From Palaeococcus ferrophilus DSM 13482 (GTDB taxonomy: Archaea > Methanobacteriota_B > Thermococci > Thermococcales > Thermococcaceae), in NCBI RefSeq assembly GCF_000966265.1, contig NZ_LANF01000019.1, positions 1 through 64,000 of the forward strand: 64,000 nucleotides of DNA, given 5' to 3'. Shown here one piece after another: positions 39,528-49,607 of this stretch. Position 1 is the first letter of the stretch, and the number at the start of each line of letters is the position of its first letter. Position numbers and translations under genes: made by a program. The notes beneath the pieces are model-generated. The model made no database searches. It saw only the letters and a program-made list of their open reading frames with translations, and was not told the DNA's origin.

Positions 39528-41372
39528 GTGGCAAAGGTGAGCAAATGGAGTGAGAGACTTTTCGGAACGCCATTGTTTGAACCGCTTGTGGCATTCTCAT
39601 ACCTGTTCCCGCTGTCCTACCTGGCGGTCTTCCTTCTCGTGCCCGTGCTGGCGATGCTTCTAATAGCATTCAGCTACAACGGGAGCTTCTCAACGCACTG
39701 GTTCAGCAATATCCTCCACTCGAGCTTCTACGTCCAGTTCCCGCCGAGGGGAGACTTCATGACAAGCCAGATAATACCCGGAACCGGGGAGAAGGTTATC
39801 CTAATCAGGGGGATGGACTTTGGGGTGGTTCCCAACTCGCTCCTCGTTTCGGCGATTGTTACACTCCTTGCTTCCCTCATGGGAACCATATTCGCCTTCG
39901 TGATGGCGCGCTACGATTTCAGGGGCAAGAACTTTTTCAGGATCGCCCTCTTCGTGCCCCTCCTCGTTACTCCCTTCGTTAACGCCTACGTCATAAAGAA
40001 GATGTTCGTGGAGTACGGCCTTATAAACTACATATTCCATGACACGCTCCGCCTCCTCCCTTTCAGACTCAAAATAGATGGTTTAGCGGGTGTGGCCCTC
40101 GCCCAGGCCATGGCTTACTACCCCATAGTCTACCTCAACGCCTACGCGAGCTTCATCAACATTGACCCCACCCTCGAGGAGCAGGCAGAGAACCTCGGGA
40201 GCGGCGGCCTTCACCTCTTCAGAACCGTTACCTTCCCACTCGCCCTCCCGGGAATAGCGGCGGGAGCCACCCTCGTCTTCATCTTCAGCCTCGAAGACCT
40301 CGCGGCCCCTATAGTCTTCCAGGGTGACCCGCTCGCCAGGAAGATTATGTCCTTCCAGATTTACAGCAAGTTCATAGGCGAGTTTGGTGAAAGAAGCCCT
40401 GAGATTGCCGCCCTGTCAATCATAATGCTCACCCTCGCCGTTCTGGCTTTCCTTGGAATAAGGAAGTATGTGAGCCTGAGGCAGTACGCCATGATAAGCA
40501 AGGGCGGAAGGTGGAAGCCGAGGGTCAGCAAACCCAAGACCTGGCAGGCGGCCATAATCTACGTACTGCTCCTTCCGCTTCTCCTCCTTACCATATTCCC
40601 GCAGCTTGGAGTTGTTATGCTCGCCTTCGCCAAGCAGTGGAGCGTTACGGTTCTCCCGAGCGGCTTCACCACGGAGTGGATAAAGGAGATGTTCACCCAG
40701 CCCGAAGCAAGGAGCGCCATCGCCAACAGTCTCATGTATGCTGGAAGCGCGGTTCTCCTCATAATCCTCCTCGCGGTGACGTCCTCCTACGCGGCCGGAA
40801 GGTTCAAGGGTTCGCTCAGCCCGATCCTCGAGAGCATAGTCATCCTCCCCATAGCCGTTCCGGGAATAGTCATCGCCATGGGGTACTTCTACCTGTTCTC
40901 GGAGCTCTTCCCCAACACGGTTCTCGACCCGATAAGCATAAACTTCAATCCGGCTCCCGTCCTCATTATCGCCTATTCGATAAGGCGTCTGCCCTTCGCG
41001 GCACGTTCCGTCTTCGCTGGGCTTCAACAGGTTCACGTGTCCCTTGAGGAGGCTTCAATGAACCTCGGTGCCGGCAGGTGGAAGACCATAAGCAGCATCC
41101 TCCTTCCGATGATTTCACTCAACGTCCTCGGTGGCGGAATGCTCAGCTTCGTTTACGCCATGAGCGAGACGAGCACGAGCATCACCCTCGGTGCCCTCGT
41201 CACGAGCAGACAGCCCATAACGGCTTACATAGCGGACCTCATAGGTTCAGCCGCCGGAAGCGTTAATCTCGCAGCGGCCCTTGGTGTGCTCCTCATAACC
41301 GTCCAGATAACGGCAATAGTTATTGTGAACCTGATAACCAAGCAGAGGTACTCCTTCATTGGCCTTACGTGA
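39528..41372 (+). CDS. ABC transporter permease, two fused permease domains
   Basis: A 614-residue membrane protein with about twelve membrane segments made of two consecutive binding-protein-dependent permease units (ThiP/FbpB type). Each unit has an EAA-like loop facing the ATPase: EEQAENLGSGGLHLF near residue 225 and EEASMNLGAGRWKTI near 505. The start is a GTG at 39528 preceded by GGGAGGTG at six bases; the frame is open further upstream but lacks membrane-protein character. The ATPase gene follows ten bases downstream. Confidence 0.88.
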   Translation: MAKVSKWSERLFGTPLFEPLVAFSYLFPLSYLAVFLLVPVLAMLLIAFSYNGSFSTHWFSNILHSSFYVQFPPRGDFMTSQIIPGTGEKVILIRGMDFGVVPNSLLVSAIVTLLASLMGTIFAFVMARYDFRGKNFFRIALFVPLLVTPFVNAYVIKKMFVEYGLINYIFHDTLRLLPFRLKIDGLAGVALAQAMAYYPIVYLNAYASFINIDPTLEEQAENLGSGGLHLFRTVTFPLALPGIAAGATLVFIFSLEDLAAPIVFQGDPLARKIMSFQIYSKFIGEFGERSPEIAALSIIMLTLAVLAFLGIRKYVSLRQYAMISKGGRWKPRVSKPKTWQAAIIYVLLLPLLLLTIFPQLGVVMLAFAKQWSVTVLPSGFTTEWIKEMFTQPEARSAIANSLMYAGSAVLLIILLAVTSSYAAGRFKGSLSPILESIVILPIAVPGIVIAMGYFYLFSELFPNTVLDPISINFNPAPVLIIAYSIRRLPFAARSVFAGLQQVHVSLEEASMNLGAGRWKTISSILLPMISLNVLGGGMLSFVYAMSETSTSITLGALVTSRQPITAYIADLIGSAAGSVNLAAALGVLLITVQITAIVIVNLITKQRYSFIGLT

Positions 41373-41382
41373 GGTGAGAAAG

Positions 41383-42450
41383 ATGGTGGAAGTCAGGCTT
41401 GAAAACGTTGTTAAAACATTTGGCGAAACCGTTGCGCTGAAGGGAATAAACCTCAACATAAAGCACGGGGAGCTCTTCACGCTCCTCGGACCGAGCGGCT
41501 GTGGAAAGTCAACTACCCTGAGGATCATCGCGGGACTGGACTTTCCGGATGAGGGGAGCAAGGTTTACTTCGACAAAGATGATGTCACGTACATGAGCTC
41601 AAGCGAGCGTGGAGCGGTACTCGTCTTCCAGAACTACGCCCTCTGGCCCCACATGACCGTCTTCGACAACGTCGCCTACGGCCTCAAACTCAAGAAGCTC
41701 CCCAAGGAGGAGATAAGGAAGAAGGTCGAGTGGGCGCTTGAGCTGGTCAAGCTCAAGGGCTTCGAGGACCGCTATCCCACCCAGCTTTCCGGCGGTCAGC
41801 AGCAGCGTGTGGCCATTGCGAGGGCCCTCGTCGTTGAGCCGAGAATACTCCTCCTTGACGAGCCGCTCAGCAACCTCGACGCCAAGCTCAGACTTGAGAT
41901 GCGCTCGGAGATAAGGAGAATACAGCGCGAGCTTGGAATCACAGTCCTCTACGTCACCCACGATCAGGAGGAGGCCATGGCCATAAGCGACAGGATAGCG
42001 GTCATGAACGTTGGAACCGTGGAGCAGGTCGGCACGCCGAGGGAGATTTACGAGAGCCCGAAAACGGAGTTCGTCGCTTCCTTCATGGGCAAAACGAACG
42101 TTATTCCCGCGGAGGTCGTTGAGAGGAACGGCGATAGGGTTACCGTCGAGTTCGAGGGCATAAGGCTCGATGGCCTCCACTACACGGGCGAGAGCGACAA
42201 GGTTGTCGTCGTTATAAGGCCGGAGAGGATAAACCTCGCCCCCGTGGAGAACGGCGTCAGCATGGAGGGAACGGTTGACCTCGTGGAGTACTACGGCTTC
42301 TTCGTGGAAATCGTCGGCCTCTTCGGGGAGACGAGGATAATAGCCAGAACGATAAGCGACAGGGACATAGGTTCACTCCGCCCGACCCAGCCCGTGAAGT
42401 TCTACATCAACAGGGACGACATAATAGTCCTCCCGAAGCAGAACCTTTAA
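41383..42450 (+). CDS. ABC transporter ATP-binding protein
   Basis: A 355-residue ATPase that powers the adjacent importer. Walker A is GPSGCGKST, Q-loop LVFQNYALWP, signature LSGGQQQR, Walker B ILLLDEP, and H-loop YVTHDQ. The C-terminal 120 residues form a TOBE/OB-type regulatory domain as in the MalK/FbpC/PotA families. GAGGTGAGAAAG precedes the ATG at 41383. Confidence 0.93.
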   Translation: MVEVRLENVVKTFGETVALKGINLNIKHGELFTLLGPSGCGKSTTLRIIAGLDFPDEGSKVYFDKDDVTYMSSSERGAVLVFQNYALWPHMTVFDNVAYGLKLKKLPKEEIRKKVEWALELVKLKGFEDRYPTQLSGGQQQRVAIARALVVEPRILLLDEPLSNLDAKLRLEMRSEIRRIQRELGITVLYVTHDQEEAMAISDRIAVMNVGTVEQVGTPREIYESPKTEFVASFMGKTNVIPAEVVERNGDRVTVEFEGIRLDGLHYTGESDKVVVVIRPERINLAPVENGVSMEGTVDLVEYYGFFVEIVGLFGETRIIARTISDRDIGSLRPTQPVKFYINRDDIIVLPKQNL

Positions 42451-42481
42451 ACCCCTCTCCCCTATTTCTTTTGGTGGTTTC

Positions 42482-43078
42482 ATGATAGATCTCTTCACCG
42501 AAGGCCAGGTTTACGAGGTTCTTCTTGTCACCCGGTCAAACGTAACCCCCGTGGGTGTCGTGAGGGAGGGGGAAATGTTCCGTTTCAAGCTCTTCGGGGG
42601 AAAGAGCGCCGCGGAGCTGAGGGAGCTTTCCTACGCTGTTCTGCATGTCACTAATGACGTGGAGCTTCTCGTTAAAACTGCCCTCAACATGGAGGTCGGC
42701 TTTGAGTTCGAGGACGCTGAGACCGTCCCCATAAAGCGCATCAGGGGGCTCCCTTCCATCGAGGGGCGCGTCGAGTGGGTGGAGAGGGAATGGGAGGACG
42801 AACTCGGGAAGACGGCGGTACTCGAGTGTGCCTTCACACCTCTCCACGTTGAGGCCAAAACCCTCCCCCCGAGACCGCTCAGCAGGGCCGATTACGCCCT
42901 CCTCGAGATGGCGGTGGAACTCACGCGACTTCTCGCGGCCCTGAAGACAGACAACGCGGAGCTCATAGAGAGGTATCGGCAGAGGGTGGAGGATAACTAC
43001 CGCCGTTACAGGCGCTTCGGGGGGAGAAGTCCCCTCGTCGAGGAGATGCGTTCGATGCTCCACACGGTTTTGGGCTGA
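42482..43078 (+). CDS. DUF447-family protein
   Basis: A 198-residue protein of the archaeal DUF447 family; the N-terminal EGQVYEVLLVTRSN...PVGVV and the SYAVLHVTNDVELLVKTAL segment suggest a flavin-reductase-like split barrel. No cofactor residues can be assigned with certainty. The start at 42482 has GGTGGTTTC just upstream. It lies 31 bases after the ABC ATPase and before a surface phosphoesterase; a functional link is not evident. Confidence 0.78.
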   Translation: MIDLFTEGQVYEVLLVTRSNVTPVGVVREGEMFRFKLFGGKSAAELRELSYAVLHVTNDVELLVKTALNMEVGFEFEDAETVPIKRIRGLPSIEGRVEWVEREWEDELGKTAVLECAFTPLHVEAKTLPPRPLSRADYALLEMAVELTRLLAALKTDNAELIERYRQRVEDNYRRYRRFGGRSPLVEEMRSMLHTVLG

Positions 43079-43093
43079 GCCCAGTTGCTGGGC

Positions 43094-43107
43094 AAACTTT
43101 TAATACC
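43094..43107 (+). promoter_or_regulatory. TATA box of the surface metallophosphoesterase
   Basis: AAACTTTTAATACC is centred about 37 bases before the ATG at 43137. Confidence 0.55.
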
Positions 43108-43136
43108 CTCCGGGTAACACGGAATATGGTGATACC

Positions 43137-45200
43137 ATGAAGAGGTTCGCGGCATTTCTTCTGGCCCTGATGGTTCTAAGCCTCGTGCCCGTTAGTCACG
43201 TGAGCGCGGGCAGTCTTCCCTATGAGATAATAAAGTACCCCACCACAGGAAGCCCAGCGATAACAAAGCCCGGTGCTTCAATAACCATCCAGTTCTACGA
43301 CGGCGTCGAAATCCAGAAGGCTAGCATAATCTCGATACTCCACGGCCCCTACGATCTCGAAATCATTGGCAAAGGTCCCAACTGGGTTCTCGCCAAGGTT
43401 CCGGAAGACGTTGTTCCCGAGAGCTACTTCCTCCAGCTCGAGACGAACAAGGGGGAGGTTATAATACCCAACGGCGTCGTTGTCTACGATGCATATCCCA
43501 AAGTCCTACGCATCTTCCAGGTCAGTGATACCCACATAACGAGCGGCTCGAAGGTGGGCTTCGTTGACGGCGAGCTCTGGAACAGGAACCCTCTGAAGCT
43601 TGAGAACCCGATTCCGCTCACGAGCTACTTCGCAACGGACAGTGCCCTCACCTACGCGGGCATGGTTGATGCGGTCAACCTTGTCGTGGCCACGGGAGAC
43701 GTTGTTGACACCGCGGGCGACATAAAGGGGTACAATCTCCTGCTAAACATAATTAGTGATCTCGTCGCCACCGGAAAGCCGATGGTCATAATCAAGGGCA
43801 ACCACGACGACCCCCCAACATACTACTCCAAGCTCATAGGCCAGACCTATTTCAACCTCACCATAGGCAAGTTCCTCCTCATAGGGCTCGACTCCCACGG
43901 TGAGGAGGCCCACCCCGACATGGCCCAGCTTGACTGGCTCGAGAGCGTCCTCAAGGCCCACCCCGACGAGATACCCATAGTCCTCGTCCACCATCCCTTC
44001 TGGTACAAGGGTTCGGAGGGATGGATAGGCGGCTACATCAACGGGACGGCCTTCGACGATGCAAGCTGGCAGGAGATGGTGCCCTACGTGGGCTACTACT
44101 GGATAGGCGGTCCCCAGAAGACCAGTGAGGACATAGCGAGGCGCTTCCTCCAGATGGTTGAGAAGTACAACATAAAGCTCGTCCTCAGCGGACACATTCA
44201 CCATGACAAGCTCCATATCTTCGTTGACCCGAGCGGTGAGGAGCACTGGTTCGTCACCCTCACTACCACGGGAGCCCCGGACAAAGAGACCAACCCGCCG
44301 AGCAGGGCAGGAAGGAGCCCAACTTGGTACGGCAGTAACATCATTGAGATTGACGAAAACGGCAACGTTAAACTCCCGGAGGTGGAGGAGCTCTTTGGAA
44401 CACTCTTCAATGACTTCATATCAATGCCCGTCCCGCAGGAGTTCATGGTCTTCAGGAAGAGCGGTGAGGATGGAGCCGGTGCATACTTCATAAACGAGTT
44501 CCGCGAGGTCAGCGGCAGGTTTGTCCTCGTGGCTCCGGAGGGCTCGAAGGTTGATGAGGAATCCACCGACATACCCTACAAGCTCCTCGGCGAGAGAACC
44601 ATAGGGGACAAGCATTACATGCTGTTCGAGGTGACGGTTCCTCTCGGAAAGCACCAGCTCGTTGTATCAAAGGCCCCCGACACAACCAAGCCGGAGGTGA
44701 AGATAGCCTACACCTCACCGGCGAAGCCGAAGGTGGGCAAGCCCTTCAAGGTCTACTTCAAGGCTACGGACAACCTCGGCGTTAAGGAAGCTTACGTGGA
44801 GATAGTCACGGCCAACGGCACGAAGAGCTACGTGGGAATTCCCACCAAGGGAGACCCCAACGGGGACTACCTCTACGCCCAGGTTGACAAGGTTGACTCG
44901 GAGGACTACATAATAAGGGCTGTCGCGGTAGACTTCCACGGCAACAAGGCGGTGGACGAGAAGGTCGTGGGCAACCCGACCTTCACCGAAACGACGACCA
45001 CAACCCCCACCACAACAACCACGACCACGAGCTCGACCACCACAAGCATCACAACCACCTCATCCCCAACGACCACAAGCACCACGCCTTCAAGCACCCA
45101 GAGCACTCCTGAGAGTACCTCAACCACAGGCGGAACCTGCGGACCGGCCTTCATAGGCGCCCTTGCCCTGGTTCCGCTCCTCCTCAGGAGAAGGAAGTGA
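43137..45200 (+). CDS. Secreted calcineurin-like metallophosphoesterase, CGP-CTERM anchored
   Basis: A 687-residue exported protein. After a signal peptide (about 1-24) and a beta-domain, residues 125-390 hold a calcineurin-type phosphoesterase with metal motifs FQVSDTHI, VVATGDVVD, IKGNHDD, VHHPFW and SGHIHHDKLH. A C-terminal immunoglobulin-like domain (about 520-620) is followed by a 45-residue Thr/Ser linker and CGPAFIGALALVPLLLRRRK. It should act outside the membrane on phosphate esters of unknown identity. It is the third CGP-CTERM protein in 9 kb. Confidence 0.88.
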   Translation: MKRFAAFLLALMVLSLVPVSHVSAGSLPYEIIKYPTTGSPAITKPGASITIQFYDGVEIQKASIISILHGPYDLEIIGKGPNWVLAKVPEDVVPESYFLQLETNKGEVIIPNGVVVYDAYPKVLRIFQVSDTHITSGSKVGFVDGELWNRNPLKLENPIPLTSYFATDSALTYAGMVDAVNLVVATGDVVDTAGDIKGYNLLLNIISDLVATGKPMVIIKGNHDDPPTYYSKLIGQTYFNLTIGKFLLIGLDSHGEEAHPDMAQLDWLESVLKAHPDEIPIVLVHHPFWYKGSEGWIGGYINGTAFDDASWQEMVPYVGYYWIGGPQKTSEDIARRFLQMVEKYNIKLVLSGHIHHDKLHIFVDPSGEEHWFVTLTTTGAPDKETNPPSRAGRSPTWYGSNIIEIDENGNVKLPEVEELFGTLFNDFISMPVPQEFMVFRKSGEDGAGAYFINEFREVSGRFVLVAPEGSKVDEESTDIPYKLLGERTIGDKHYMLFEVTVPLGKHQLVVSKAPDTTKPEVKIAYTSPAKPKVGKPFKVYFKATDNLGVKEAYVEIVTANGTKSYVGIPTKGDPNGDYLYAQVDKVDSEDYIIRAVAVDFHGNKAVDEKVVGNPTFTETTTTTPTTTTTTTSSTTTSITTTSSPTTTSTTPSSTQSTPESTSTTGGTCGPAFIGALALVPLLLRRRK

Positions 45201-45237
45201 TTTCCCCCTCTCTTCTCCCCTTTCCTTTGGGCCGTTA

Positions 45238-45249
45238 GGGCTATAAAGC
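45238..45249 (+). promoter_or_regulatory. TATA box of xpd
   Basis: GGGCTATAAAGC is centred about 36 bases before the xpd ATG at 45279. Confidence 0.55.
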
Positions 45250-45278
45250 GGGGCTCCGTAACATTTCCGGGAGACAAA

Positions 45279-47183
45279 ATGAGCGACTACTTTCCATACA
45301 CACCAAGGCCCCATCAGGAAGAGTTCATAGGGCTTATTGATGACGCCGTTCGAAAGGGGGAGAACGTAATAATCGAGGCCCCGACGGGATTCGGAAAGAC
45401 GATAAGCGTTCTTGCTGGAGTGCTCCCCTACGCCAAAAGCCTCGGCTACAAGGTTTTATACCTGGCGAGAACCCACAAGCAGATGGACAGGGTTATAGAG
45501 GAGCTCAAGGCCATCAACGCCATAAAACCCGTTTCAGGCGTCGAGATGAGAAGCCGAAAGGAGCTGTGTCTCCACAGCTACATCCTGAACTTCGCCCCCG
45601 ATGCCTACAACGCGATGGTCGTGTGCAGGAACCTCAAGGAGCTCAAGAGGTGCCCCTACTACGAGAACGTGAAGAAAAAGAAGGAGGAGTTTGAAGAGGT
45701 CGCCAGGGGCTTTTTGACATCCCCTCCGCTCCCCGTAGAGCTCCTCCGCTACGCTGAAAACCTTGAGTTCTGTCCCTACGAGCTCGTGAGGAAGGTGGCG
45801 CAGAGGGCGGACGTTATAGTGGCGAGCTACCTCTACATGATTTCCCCGGGAATAAGGGACAACTTCATGAGCTATTTCGATTTAGATTTCTCCGACCTCA
45901 TAGTGATCTTTGACGAGGCCCACAACCTTCCAGACCAGGCGATAGGTGCTCTCAGCGACAGGTTGAGCATCAGGAGCGTTGAACTCGCCATAAGGGAGGC
46001 GGAGGAGTACAATGAACCCGAGATAGCCAACTTCCTCAGCGTCTTCCACAGGGGTGTGAGTGAGCTCCTCGCCATAAAGTTCGAGAACTACAAGCTGGAG
46101 GAGGTTCCCATCCTCCCGGAGAGCATATTCGAGCACGTTATGGACACCCTCTCAATAAACCCCCGCTACCTCGTGCGCTTCCTCGAGGACATGGTGGAGG
46201 TGGGGGATGCCATCAGGGAGGATAGGATAAAGAGAAACAAGCCCCCGCGGAGCTACGTTGGAAGGGTTGGGGAGTTCCTTCTCCTCTGGCTCGCGCTCTC
46301 CGGCAGGGAGGACTACCTTTTCATGGCGAGCAGGAACAACGGTTTTTACCTCGAACTGGTTGCCCTCGACCCCGCCAAGGCCCTTGAGCCACTCAAAAAC
46401 GTCCGCTCTGCGATATTCATGTCGGGAACGCTCACTCCAATGGAGGCATTTGCGGATGTTATGGGGATAGAGGGAAGGATGAAGAAGTTCCCGCGCATGG
46501 TGAAGAGCGAGAACGCGCTCGTGCTGGTGGCCAAAGATGTCTCCACGCGCGGAAACGAGAGGAGCGTTGAGACCTACAGGAAGATGGCCGAGTACATAGT
46601 CGAGGCAGCCAAGCTCATCCCAAAGAACGTTGGCGTGTTCACGGCATCTTACGAAGTCCTTGAGGGTCTTCTATCGGTGAATCTTCCACTCCGCATCGAG
46701 GACGAAACCGGAAAGAGGGTCTTCGTCGAGAAGCGGGGCTCCTCCTCTAGGGACAACGACCTCCTTGTGGGCGCCTTTAAAGCGGCCGCGAGGGAGGAAG
46801 GCGGCGTCCTCCTCGGGGTCATGGGAGGGCGCAACAGCGAGGGGCAGGACTACAGCGGCGACGAGATGAATGGGGCGGTGCTCGTCGGCATCCCATACTC
46901 GAGGCCCACGCCGAGGGTCGAGGCGCAGGTGCGCTACTTCGAGAAGAAGTTCCTCAACAAGGGCCGCTACTACGGATACTACCTCCCCGCCCACAGGAAG
47001 CTTGCCCAAGCCGCTGGGAGAGTCCACAGAGGAAAGGACGAGAAGGGAGCCGTTGTAATACTCGACTACAGGGCGTCCTGGGGCAACATAAAGCGCGACC
47101 TTCCCGATTGGATGGTAGACTCGATGAGGGTGGTTGACCTGAGGAGGATGAGCCTCTACCTCAGGCGCTTCTGGAGGGGTTAG
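45279..47183 (+). CDS. xpd: XPD/Rad3-family iron-sulfur DNA helicase
   Basis: A 634-residue superfamily 2 helicase that unwinds DNA 5' to 3' in repair. Walker A APTGFGKT has Lys40, motif II is DEAH (213-216), and the iron-sulfur cluster ligands are Cys97, Cys116, Cys125 and Cys165. Motifs MSGTLTP and QAAGRVHRG in the second RecA domain are intact. GGGAGACAAA precedes the ATG. It is a stand-alone gene. Confidence 0.94.
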   Translation: MSDYFPYTPRPHQEEFIGLIDDAVRKGENVIIEAPTGFGKTISVLAGVLPYAKSLGYKVLYLARTHKQMDRVIEELKAINAIKPVSGVEMRSRKELCLHSYILNFAPDAYNAMVVCRNLKELKRCPYYENVKKKKEEFEEVARGFLTSPPLPVELLRYAENLEFCPYELVRKVAQRADVIVASYLYMISPGIRDNFMSYFDLDFSDLIVIFDEAHNLPDQAIGALSDRLSIRSVELAIREAEEYNEPEIANFLSVFHRGVSELLAIKFENYKLEEVPILPESIFEHVMDTLSINPRYLVRFLEDMVEVGDAIREDRIKRNKPPRSYVGRVGEFLLLWLALSGREDYLFMASRNNGFYLELVALDPAKALEPLKNVRSAIFMSGTLTPMEAFADVMGIEGRMKKFPRMVKSENALVLVAKDVSTRGNERSVETYRKMAEYIVEAAKLIPKNVGVFTASYEVLEGLLSVNLPLRIEDETGKRVFVEKRGSSSRDNDLLVGAFKAAAREEGGVLLGVMGGRNSEGQDYSGDEMNGAVLVGIPYSRPTPRVEAQVRYFEKKFLNKGRYYGYYLPAHRKLAQAAGRVHRGKDEKGAVVILDYRASWGNIKRDLPDWMVDSMRVVDLRRMSLYLRRFWRG

Positions 47184-47242
47184 GTGCCGGAGGGCAAAGC
47201 TTAAATCCTCTCCGGTGCTTACTCGCTTTTTAGGTGATGATC

Positions 47243-48985
47243 GTGAAGGATAATAAAGCAAGAATTCTGCTGGGAACCGCTGCGGGAATCCTGCTGGCTT
47301 CATCAATGAGAGTTTTCGTGGGAGGGGCGTATTCCAGCGTCGAGAAGACGTTCTTCTACGGGGTCATGTTCCCCTCCCTGCTCGGCGTGCTCCTCTTCAT
47401 CCTGGGGGCTTTCCTCGTCGGCAGGCTCAACAGGAAGACAGGGGCGCTAATAATGACGATTTACGCTCTCGCCACGTTGGTAACGGACGCCACCGAGTAC
47501 ACCCACCTTATAGCCGCTTTTGTCCTTCCCGTGGCCCTGGCCCTCGTTAAGGAGGTGGAGGCGAGGTACCTCTCGATTGGGCTCGTGGCCGACCTAACTC
47601 TCCGCGTTCTGGCGGTCGGAGGCGAACCGATTGACTTCCCGCACACGAGGGTTGTAATGGTCTTTCTTCTGCTTCTCGGGGCCTACACCCTGTGGAACGA
47701 AGAGGGGACCCTTAAAAAGCCCGGCTTCGGCCTCTACGCCTTCGCGGCACTTCTCGAGCTCGGTCTCATTTACCCGAACGCGATTCTCAGATACTCGGGC
47801 GTGAACACATACTACCTTCCCATCTTCGTGGGCTACTCGTTCGTCATAGCTCTGGCAATTCTGGGAGGGGTTTATCTCGCCAGAAAACCCAAAGTTGCCT
47901 CACTCCTCCTTGTCCTAGGCACGGCGACGCTCTTCGTCAAGCCCCTATCATTGTTCGGCCTTCCCCTTGCCCTCGCCTCAACCGTGGCCCTCCTTGAAAG
48001 CTCTAAAGGTAGCAGAGGAGGCGTCATCGGGGGGGTTTACCTCTTCTTCGTCGCCCTCCTTGGAATCGGCGCTTACGTTGGAAGGGATATCGGCCTGGCA
48101 TTCATGGAGGGCAGACTCGAGGCCCTAATCATTGCCGCTTCCCTTGTTTACGCGGCCACAACATATGGAAAGAATGTGGATATTAAGGCACCGAGTGTTA
48201 AGGAGCTCGCCGGCTCCATTGGGGGCCTTCTCCTGGCTTCCGTGATCGTCCTGGCCCTCTTCAACGCCTCCCCAGTCTACGAACAGGCCAAGAAGGATGT
48301 GCTAATCTGGACTTACAACCTCCATCAGGGCTTTGGCCCCTACGACGGCACCTTCAACGGCTACGAGCTCGTTAACCTGCTGAGGGAGCGGAAACCGGAT
48401 ATCCTCGCATCCCAAGAGGTCGTGGGTGGGATGCTCGCCAACGGCTACCAGGACGTCCCGCTCATGCTCTCGGCCTACCTCGGCTACGCCTACGAGTACA
48501 AGCCGGCCGTCGAGGGCACCTACGGAATAGCCGTCTTCTCCCACTGGCACATGAAGAGTGAGGGCGAACTCAACCTCAAGAGCGTCGGCCAGGCGAGGCC
48601 AGCCCAGAAGGTTAGCTTTGAGGAGCTAAACTTAACCCTCGTTAACGTCCACATGGGGCTGAGCGAGGAGGAGAGGGCAATGCAGGCGGAGGAGCTCCTC
48701 AAGTTCGCGGAGAGCGAACCGGTCGCACAAATAATAGCCGGCGACACGAACGCCGAGCCGGATGAGAGGGCGATAGAGATACTCACGCGCGACTACAGGG
48801 ATTCCTTCAAGGAGAGACCGGACTACACCTTCCTCTGGGAGAGGAACAGCGTCAGGGACGAGGAAAACATAGACTACATCCTCCTGAAGAAGGACTGGCC
48901 CGTGAGGGTGAGGGACTACGGCTGCCTCTGCAATGTGGAGGTTTCCGACCACAGGCCTGTATGGGCGCTGGTGGAGCTTCCGTGA
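47243..48985 (+). CDS. Membrane protein with C-terminal endonuclease/exonuclease/phosphatase domain
   Basis: A 580-residue protein in which about ten membrane segments (residues 10-340) precede an EEP (DNase I-like) domain. Catalytic motifs in the EEP part are [18 protein letters not shown] (Glu metal ligand), [15 protein letters not shown] and SDHRPVWAL. Such fusions are thought to act on lipid phosphates or other membrane-associated substrates, but this is inference. The start is ambiguous: AGGTGAT best fits the GTG at 47243, while an ATG at 47237 is also in frame. Confidence 0.8.
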   Translation: MKDNKARILLGTAAGILLASSMRVFVGGAYSSVEKTFFYGVMFPSLLGVLLFILGAFLVGRLNRKTGALIMTIYALATLVTDATEYTHLIAAFVLPVALALVKEVEARYLSIGLVADLTLRVLAVGGEPIDFPHTRVVMVFLLLLGAYTLWNEEGTLKKPGFGLYAFAALLELGLIYPNAILRYSGVNTYYLPIFVGYSFVIALAILGGVYLARKPKVASLLLVLGTATLFVKPLSLFGLPLALASTVALLESSKGSRGGVIGGVYLFFVALLGIGAYVGRDIGLAFMEGRLEALIIAASLVYAATTYGKNVDIKAPSVKELAGSIGGLLLASVIVLALFNASPVYEQAKKDVLIWTYNLHQGFGPYDGTFNGYELVNLLRERKPDILASQEVVGGMLANGYQDVPLMLSAYLGYAYEYKPAVEGTYGIAVFSHWHMKSEGELNLKSVGQARPAQKVSFEELNLTLVNVHMGLSEEERAMQAEELLKFAESEPVAQIIAGDTNAEPDERAIEILTRDYRDSFKERPDYTFLWERNSVRDEENIDYILLKKDWPVRVRDYGCLCNVEVSDHRPVWALVELP

Positions 48986-49016
48986 GGTTTTTAGCTGTTC
49001 TCCCCAACTTTTTACC

Positions 49017-49559
49017 ATGAGGTCAAAGAGGACGAGGGTAAGCAAGCTAATGGCCTACATACTAAGACATGCCCCGGAGGAGTTCGGCCTTAGGCCAGAT
49101 ATGGAGGGCTTCGTTCCTTTGGGGGAACTCGTTAAGGCCCTGAAGACCGCTTATCCGGACGTCACAGAGGAGTTCGTGCGCGGGATAGTGGAGAACGACC
49201 CGAAGGGGCGCTACGAAATCAGAGGGGGCAAAATAAGGGCCCGCTACGGCCACAGCTATCCAGTCTCTTTGAACCACGAGGAAGACACCGAGAGTCGCTT
49301 TCTGTATCACGGGACGCCGAGGAGAAACCTGCCTTTGATTCTTAAGGAAGGGCTGAAGCCGATGGGAAGGCAGTTCGTCCACCTCAGCGCTTCCAGAACG
49401 GAGGCCATTGAAACGGGGAGGCGGCACGGCAGGGACGTCGTGCTCCTGGTCATTGACGCCGACTGCCTGAGAAGGAAGGGTTTGAAGATTTACAGGGCCG
49501 GAAAGAACGTCCGCATAGTGGAGCGTGTTCCGCCGGAGTGCATCACCCTGGAAGCGTAG
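49017..49559 (+). CDS. kptA: Probable RNA 2'-phosphotransferase KptA/Tpt1
   Basis: A 180-residue member of the Tpt1/KptA family, which uses NAD+ to remove a 2'-phosphate from RNA. Family motifs are [43 protein letters not shown] and [18 protein letters not shown]. No ribosome binding site precedes the ATG. A TATA-like GGTTTTTAGC lies about 28 bases upstream, so the mRNA may be leaderless. Confidence 0.92.
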   Translation: MRSKRTRVSKLMAYILRHAPEEFGLRPDMEGFVPLGELVKALKTAYPDVTEEFVRGIVENDPKGRYEIRGGKIRARYGHSYPVSLNHEEDTESRFLYHGTPRRNLPLILKEGLKPMGRQFVHLSASRTEAIETGRRHGRDVVLLVIDADCLRRKGLKIYRAGKNVRIVERVPPECITLEA

Positions 49560-49607
49560 TGCAGAAAGCTCATATACCTCCCTTCTCTATTCTGAAAGGG
49601 TGGAACC

